Source: Takakia lepidozioides
Taxonomy: Eukaryota > Streptophyta > Takakiopsida > Takakiales > Takakiaceae
Assembly (NCBI GenBank): GCA_030704615.1
Contig: CM060733.1
Location: 55,492,001-55,556,000 of the forward strand
Length of the DNA stretch: 64,000 bases
Reading direction: 5' to 3'
The notes beneath the pieces are model-generated. The model did not search any database, had not been told where the DNA came from, and worked only from the letters and a program-made list of their open reading frames with translations. The translations under genes were made by a program, and so were the position numbers. This document shows positions 59,064-64,000 of this stretch, piece after piece; position 1 is the stretch's first letter, and each line of letters begins with the position of its first letter.

Positions 59064-60316
59064 TCACCATAGATGTAGCAAGGGGCAGCACAGCTTCCAC
59101 ACAGCATCAGACTTCAGGTTAGTCATCCTGGCTTCTATGTCTACTTCCAGGTCATCCAAACGTCGAGCCAAAGCCTCAGTACCTTCAGCTCTTGCTTCCA
59201 GTACCGGGGGTGGGATATAAGCACGAGGACTCTTGACCCTTTCAGTTTCTCTGTCAGGTATAGGAACATTCACAAACTTGACTTCTTTGCGAGAGGTCTT
59301 AACATTCATCTCCTTGATTTTGATCTCAACTTCTTTGACCATTTGGTCATCATTGTCAAATTCTTCTCGCTGAGCCCAGGTCTGGACAGAGGCGGAAAGA
59401 CCTTGCCAAAAGAACATCTTGATCATCCTAGCTCTTTCCTCAATATTCTTGAAGTTTTCAGTAAGCTCCTACCTTGATGTCTAAGTAGTATTGCCACAAA
59501 GGTTCACCTTCTTAGTACTTCCTATTGTAAAATTTTCCAAATGTCTCCAAGGGAAGCTCATCAGGTTTGAACAGCTTGGTGGCGCTGACCAAAACTTGCT
59601 TCCACGAAGGACTCTTTTCCCCCACTAAATCAGCATTGAGTAGGGTTCTGGTTTGTCCCTTAAGTGCCATTTTGAAGGAATGAACTTTGAAATCTTCAGG
59701 GACTCCATTCAACAAGGCTATACTCTCAAACAGTTCTAGAAAATTATCAAAGTCTTCTCCCAATCTGAATTCTGGATAGGCCTGAGCTTGGACCTTGGGA
59801 CCAGAGGCAGGGTTTGGGTATTGACAGGTTTCTGGACAGCATCCATAGCCACAGCCTGGTTCATAAGGATCTTTAATAAAGACGGAAATCTAGACAGGAC
59901 CTCCATAACCCACTTATCTCACACATACCTTCATCACCCATTGTCACTCCGGGGGAGGAGTTATCCAAATGAATGCCAGGTGTAATGATCTCTTCATTGT
60001 TCACCTTGGGTAGAGGGTTGGTGACACTTAAATTAAGGTGTCCCATCTTTCCTTTACATTTTGAGTCATTGACCAAAGGAGGGGCCACTGGGGGAATGGG
60101 CACGTTGGCTGGCCCAGTATTCTTGGGAGAATCTGAAACATCAGAGCCCGAAACACCAGCAGAACCCACTTGAGCATACATGTTAGTGGTGTCTTCCAGA
60201 GACATGTCACTATTATCTCCCGAGCTATCCCCTAATACTGAAGGTATTCTATCCGTGGACATCATCCTGTCAAAAACCTGAACGCAACCAGGACTTAGTG
60301 GTACTAGGCATCTCAA
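59064..60316 (-). pseudogene. Gag of the LTR element
   Basis: The capsid region has 'NFLELFESIALLNGVPEDFK' and 'KMALKGQTRTLLNADLVGEK' with 'ETFGKFYNRKY' (59763-59512), a typical retrotransposon Gag core. An acidic N-terminal part lies at 60316-59873, and a helical part ('ALARRLDDLEVDIEARMTNL') near 59064-59426. Frame changes separate the parts. Confidence 0.78.
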
Positions 60317-60359
60317 CGGATGATGTCAAGCAAAAGGGGTGAGGAGTGTTCTTACACAC

Positions 60360-61085
60360 TTATATATTCTCAGGAGGTACACGAGCTGGTCTCCCTACCT
60401 CTCCAAATCCTCCAGTACCCATTCGTCTATCCGTGGGATTGCAATATGATGAAGACGTGCTGGAGTTGGATTCAAACTGCCACACCTGAGTGGTGCTAAT
60501 ACGGAGCAGCGAGAAGTCTTCTCCTTTACAGTAGTCAGCAACGGTCAGGAACTGCCAAGTTGTAGGGGTTTTTTGCCAAAAATCCACATGCACTATGGGA
60601 TAACCCCACTCACGGATCAGTATGGAGCTCAGAGGGTAGTTAGTTATGCTGTCTTCTCGTTGTAAGTGCACTATCCATTCGTCTTTGAACGTACGAGCAG
60701 GGTAGACTATCAAATCAGCTCTGTCTGCCCTTCCGTTCACAACGCTCATGCCATGAAGAAGGTCGCAGTACGATACCTGTCGGTCCAAAGAGACAGAGCT
60801 ACAAAAATGAATTGCATGCAACAACAAAGCACCAGGGCCTTGCACAAAGAAGTCAAGCCATAGAGGGTTTATGAGGCAATCTCCCTTGCGAAACGTAAGA
60901 GCTGCTTCCTTGTCACCAAATATCAAAGTTGCAGGAATGCCCAGTAACTGCCAGCTGAGACTTTGTCGTCGAAAAGCTAGCTGTTTGATGTTCGCGATCG
61001 GAAGGATGGTCTGATCCCACAATGTAGCCTCATCAGTTACCACAGGAAGATGTTGCGTGTTCAGGCAATTGTCTTCGAGTTGCAT
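60360..61085 (-). other. Unrecognised upstream ORF of the LTR element
   Basis: Open for 241 codons just 5' of Gag, with no family I can name. Visible: 'LLGIPATLIFGDKEAALTFR', 'PLWLDFFVQGPGALLLHAIH', 'WGYPIVHVDFWQ', and a Gly-rich tail 'RRMGTGGFGEVGRPARV'. Its length without stops suggests coding, either an additional pre-Gag protein or a captured host piece. Confidence 0.5.
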
Positions 61086-61251
61086 GCGCTATAGTGAGGT
61101 AAGATAGGAGGCTCGCTCAGATTCCCTTCTGATGGCGTTTAGGAAGCAGTCATAACGACGAGCATCTTCATGTAGAGGTTGATGTTCATGTTGTTTCGCT
61201 GCTTTTGCTGGTACAGGTCATATTCCACCTGAGCTAGGACCTCTTCTGGAA

Positions 61252-61596
61252 TTAGAACAAAAGGGTCAACGTCCCAATCCAACGTTTCTTCATGCCAAGA
61301 TGTTCTTCAGACTCCTCAAATGGGTGCGGGTCTATGTCTTCCCTTGAAAACAATGGTGAGCCAGGGCGCGCCGTGTGACGTAGAGGAGCAGCTTGATAAG
61401 TAGAGCAAGGAGTAGCACAATGGTCATGGGAACGAGTTGCTGCTAAAGCAGCATGATGAACACGATGCACACGGGGGGACGAGGAGCTGATGACCACACC
61501 AGCGGAAGAGGATTGTGAGGAAGCAGATGCTGAAACTTCAGAAGCCACTGGGAGAGAACCGTGAGACACCATGATGAGCAGCAATACAACCCACAT
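61252..61596 (-). other. Small ORF near the 5' LTR
   Basis: 114 codons starting with a hydrophobic stretch that looks like a signal peptide, then Ser/Ala-rich sequence. It lies in the leader of the LTR element; coding status is doubtful. Confidence 0.25.
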
Positions 61597-61695
61597 AGTA
61601 CACAGAAGATCACAACAGGAGACGCGGCTGAGAACAGTGAAGAGCGACCATGGTTAGCAAGGGTAGGTTAAGATCAGTAAACCCCATCTCCACCA

Positions 61696-62193
61696 CAAAA
61701 CGTGCTTATGGTTGGGATTCTCCTTCCTCTTCCTGCATGCACATGTAACCGGGGAAGTAGCACGGCAGAGCAGGCCACGCGATGAGGCGGGAATCTCACG
61801 ATGAGGAGTCAGTCAGATGCCACAGAACGTACAGAGCTACCACGCCAGAACCTGCTCTCACATGCACATTCGTCTCATGCACACACCTCTCTCTCTCTCT
61901 TACACCAAGTTTGCACACCAAAAATACCTCCCCGATTCCATTTTCAGGGACCCCTTTATTCAGCTGCCACATCACATGTGAGTCACTACCACGCGGCAAG
62001 GCGTGAGTGGACAACTGCCAAGTAGGCTTATCAGGGTCATTGCAGATATCAACGGTTTCTAGCGTACTACAACGGTATGGCTAAAGTAGTATGTCAGAGC
62101 AGCCCCTGGAACAACTCTCTACATTACATCCGGCGGTACTAATTAATCATCTGTCAGGGAGAATTGGGAGCAGGGAGAGAACGGGCCATCACA
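61696..62193 (-). repeat. LTR (5') of the second LTR element
   Basis: Partner of 56417-56920, about 498 bp and nearly identical, which implies fairly recent insertion. Confidence 0.88.
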
Positions 62194-62211
62194 ACGTAGG
62201 AGACGCACTTG

Positions 62212-62395
62212 AATTGATTGGACTTGGACACTTGGGGGAAGGGCACATGCTACCCTGGAGGCCACACTTGGGCCTAGACATAGGAGATTGCACTTGATTG
62301 GACTTGGTCACTTGGGGGAAGGGCACATGCTACCCTGGAGGCCACACTTGGGCCTAGACATAGGAGATTGCACTTGGGTTTAGATGACCCTGGAC
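62212..62395 (+). repeat. Tandem repeat, about 80-bp unit, 2-3 copies
   Basis: Unit 'GATTGGACTTGG(A/T)CACTTGG' through 'CACACTTGGGCCTAGACATA' plus 'GGAGATTGCACTT', repeated head to tail. The same unit occurs once at about 56340-56410. Confidence 0.9.
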
Positions 62396-62662
62396 ACTTG
62401 GGCCAACGGCACAGGCTACCCTAGTCAATATATGATTCAAGACGTTTGTTTTGTTTGTTTTGTCACGTTGAGATGTCTCGAACCGCAATGCCCCAGCCCT
62501 GGTGCTTGGTACCGTTGGAAACCCCTCGACGAGGAGGGGGTGCACGGGCTTGGTCTCACGATTTTTGGACCTTCGATGTGGGAGATGTCGAATTCCAAGT
62601 GCTTTTGGTCGCTGGAAATTCACAAAAAATAGCAAAAATGGCAAAGTGGGCATTCCTGGGAC

Positions 62663-62745
62663 AACTGTTGGAGCCTCGATGGGAGAGATATCAAGAGAAA
62701 GGTCTCCAGTTCAAATCTGGTCGTAGGCTCTATGGAAAAAAACTT
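62663..62745 (+). repeat. Dispersed B-box-bearing repeat (right)
   Basis: Nearly the same as about 56260-56335, with 'GGTCTCCAGTTCAAATCTGG' and an A-run end. Candidate tRNA-derived SINE. Confidence 0.65.
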
Positions 62746-62765
62746 ACTTGGGCCTCGACATAACG

Positions 62766-64000
62766 TGCTCAAGGCAACAAGGGGGCTCAGGTGAAGCCCA
62801 GGGAAGGACAGAGAGGACCTCAGATGTAGGGGTCTCCCCCTTCATTTGCAGGCCAACAACGAGCGGAGGTGGTGTGTTGGACATGTAGAGGACCCCATGT
62901 CAAGAAAGATTGCCCAGAGGGAGACAAAGGGCCGGCACATGCACAGCTTGTAGTTGCAGTGTGGGCATTGTGGTAAGCACGGGCATGGAGAGGCCCAGTG
63001 TTATGGTTTGCATCCTGAGTAGCGCCCAGGCCAGTTCCAAGGGAACAATGGTGGCCGGGGGCGAGGTGGAGCAGCCCAGAGAGGACGAGGTGGCCAGGCA
63101 CGAGGTGCAAGCCAAGGGCAAGCTCAACATGGCCAAAGACGCGGAGGTCAGGGTGTTGACCAATGCATGGCCAACCGGCTTCAACAGCTAGAGCAGAGGC
63201 TCGCTGACATGACTACAGCTCAGGTGGTACTGGCTCCAAGGCCGGATGGTCCACCTCTTGCTCCTGAGGAAGGAGATATGGGAGGCATGGAATTTATGTG
63301 CGGGGCAGCACTACCACTAGTGCAAGTGGAGTCGGCGGCGGCAGTGACCCGCGGAGCAGCACGAGTTCCTGAGCCACGAGGTGCAGAGGTGGAATTGGAT
63401 CCAGAGTGTGGGGAGGCAAGCCGTCAGGCTAGGCTTCCTCAATCATTCACATTAGCAGAGACAGTGTCAATGCCATCCTTGGCACCTAGTTCTCGCCCGA
63501 CTGTTACTGAGGCGGAGGTTACTATGCCATTGGGGAGAGCCACGCGGGCAGCACCACTACCTAGTGTTGCCAAGGCTACGGCAGCTAGTGTGCTGCTGGG
63601 GGCGGCCACATCTGTGTGTCAGGCTCCATTGTTCTCGGCTACCATGATTACGACGACGGGGTAAGACCAGCTGAGGTGTTCAGGCTGGCAGCTACACTCT
63701 GTGAGAGTGGGGAGGTTACTTTATCTTCTGCGGAGATAGTGGGAAGTGTAGTGCCGGAGGGATCCTCGGATTTGAGGATCAAGACTGCCACGGCGGCGCC
63801 ATGGCAAGCTGCAGCTGCCAGGTTGGCGGAGCTGCCAGCTAGGCCAGCCATTGAGCGCGCCATGGTGACACCTGGGGTTGTCATGTTAAGACAACCAGGC
63901 TGGTATTTTCTATTTGAGTGGACCGGCAGGCAAGAGATACCGGCCACTGCGAGTCTTGTTGGACTCAGGAGCTCAGCCACTGATGCTGGACAGAGCTGCT
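62766..64000 (+). mobile_element. Copy 3 of the methyltransferase-element family: Gag to protease start, cut by window edge
   Basis: Matches copy 1 in opposite orientation from about 44136 downward: zinc knuckles ('CGHCGKHGHGEAQC', about 62955), 'MANRLQQLEQRLADMTTAQV' (63167), 'LAPRPDGPPLAPEEGDMGGM', the Pro/Ala/Val spacer, and the protease approach ('LVGLRSSATDAGQS' frame near the edge). The start is abrupt, fused to the tandem repeat family, so it is 5'-truncated. It has fewer breaks in the 63167-63664 stretch than copy 1. If collinear, its methyltransferase would start about 0.8 kb beyond the right edge. Confidence 0.88.

Larger units (their letters stand above)
56417..62193 (-). mobile_element. 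LTR retroelement with Gag, protease and dUTPase-like domain; lacks RT and integrase
   Basis: Direct LTRs (56417-56920 and 61696-62193) enclose about 4.8 kb. Minus-strand order: two upstream frames (61596-61252 and 61085-60360), Gag (60316-59064), protease (58949-58281), dUTPase-like domain (58257-57821), then about 900 bp with a 149-bp tandem duplication and no coding motifs. No RT, RNase H or integrase is found, so it is non-autonomous, having lost or never had pol. Candidate primer-binding sequence TGGTGGAGATGGGG follows the 5' LTR, but I cannot match it to a tRNA. No clear target-site duplication is seen. Confidence 0.83.

Noticed and set aside
61252-61596. Secreted protein with signal peptide
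   Set aside because: The hydrophobic start is followed by low-complexity Ser/Ala/His sequence inside an LTR element leader; kept only as a doubtful ORF.

Overview
The window is nuclear DNA from a land plant. It holds PPR editing-factor relics of the PLS/DYW type, intron-rich genes with GT/AG junctions whose closest recognisable relatives are plant proteins (sorbitol dehydrogenase, a plastid-type haem-oxygenase-like protein, a kelch protein, a menthol-dehydrogenase-type SDR), and many LTR and LINE retroelements. The PPR style and transposon content suggest a seed-free lineage (bryophyte, lycophyte or fern), but I cannot name a species. No rRNA, intact tRNA or CRISPR was seen.

Layout. 1-2350: decayed PPR-DYW gene. 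3038-8837 (minus): ten-exon gene or young pseudogene whose spliced product joins a ParB-like region to a domain resembling N4/N6 DNA methyltransferases; its first intron carries a dense array of hairpin repeats. 11.3-13.2 kb: LINE 3' ends. 13.4-14.6 kb: a PPR fragment between direct repeats. 15430-20019 (minus): apparently intact six-exon sorbitol dehydrogenase with LINE fragments in an intron. 22838-27807 (plus): ten-exon kelch protein with one repeat per exon. 28.8 kb: PIF/Harbinger fragment, then an AT-rich, gene-empty stretch to 33.9 kb. 33.9-45.1 kb (minus): two adjoining copies of a Ty3/gypsy-like element. The fuller copy encodes Gag, protease, a C5 cytosine DNA methyltransferase, reverse transcriptase, RNase H, integrase and a terminal PHD finger. 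A third copy starts at 62.77 kb and leaves the window. 45111-46241: F-box protein missing its N-terminus at the element junction. 46749-49890 (minus): nine-exon haem-oxygenase-like protein. 53571-55573 (plus): four-exon SDR. 56417-62193 (minus): a second LTR element with paired LTRs, Gag, protease and a dUTPase-like domain but no RT or integrase.

The host genes look unrelated to one another; there is no operon-like logic. The points of most interest are two unrelated DNA-methyltransferase-like systems in one window: the retroelement that couples a C5 methyltransferase (a potential chromatin writer) with a PHD finger (a potential chromatin reader), and the host-like ParB/N4-N6-methylase fusion gene. 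Both carry lesions here, so these copies are probably inactive, but each implies an active family elsewhere. Exon borders were read by eye from splice signals and reading phase and were not checked by computation.
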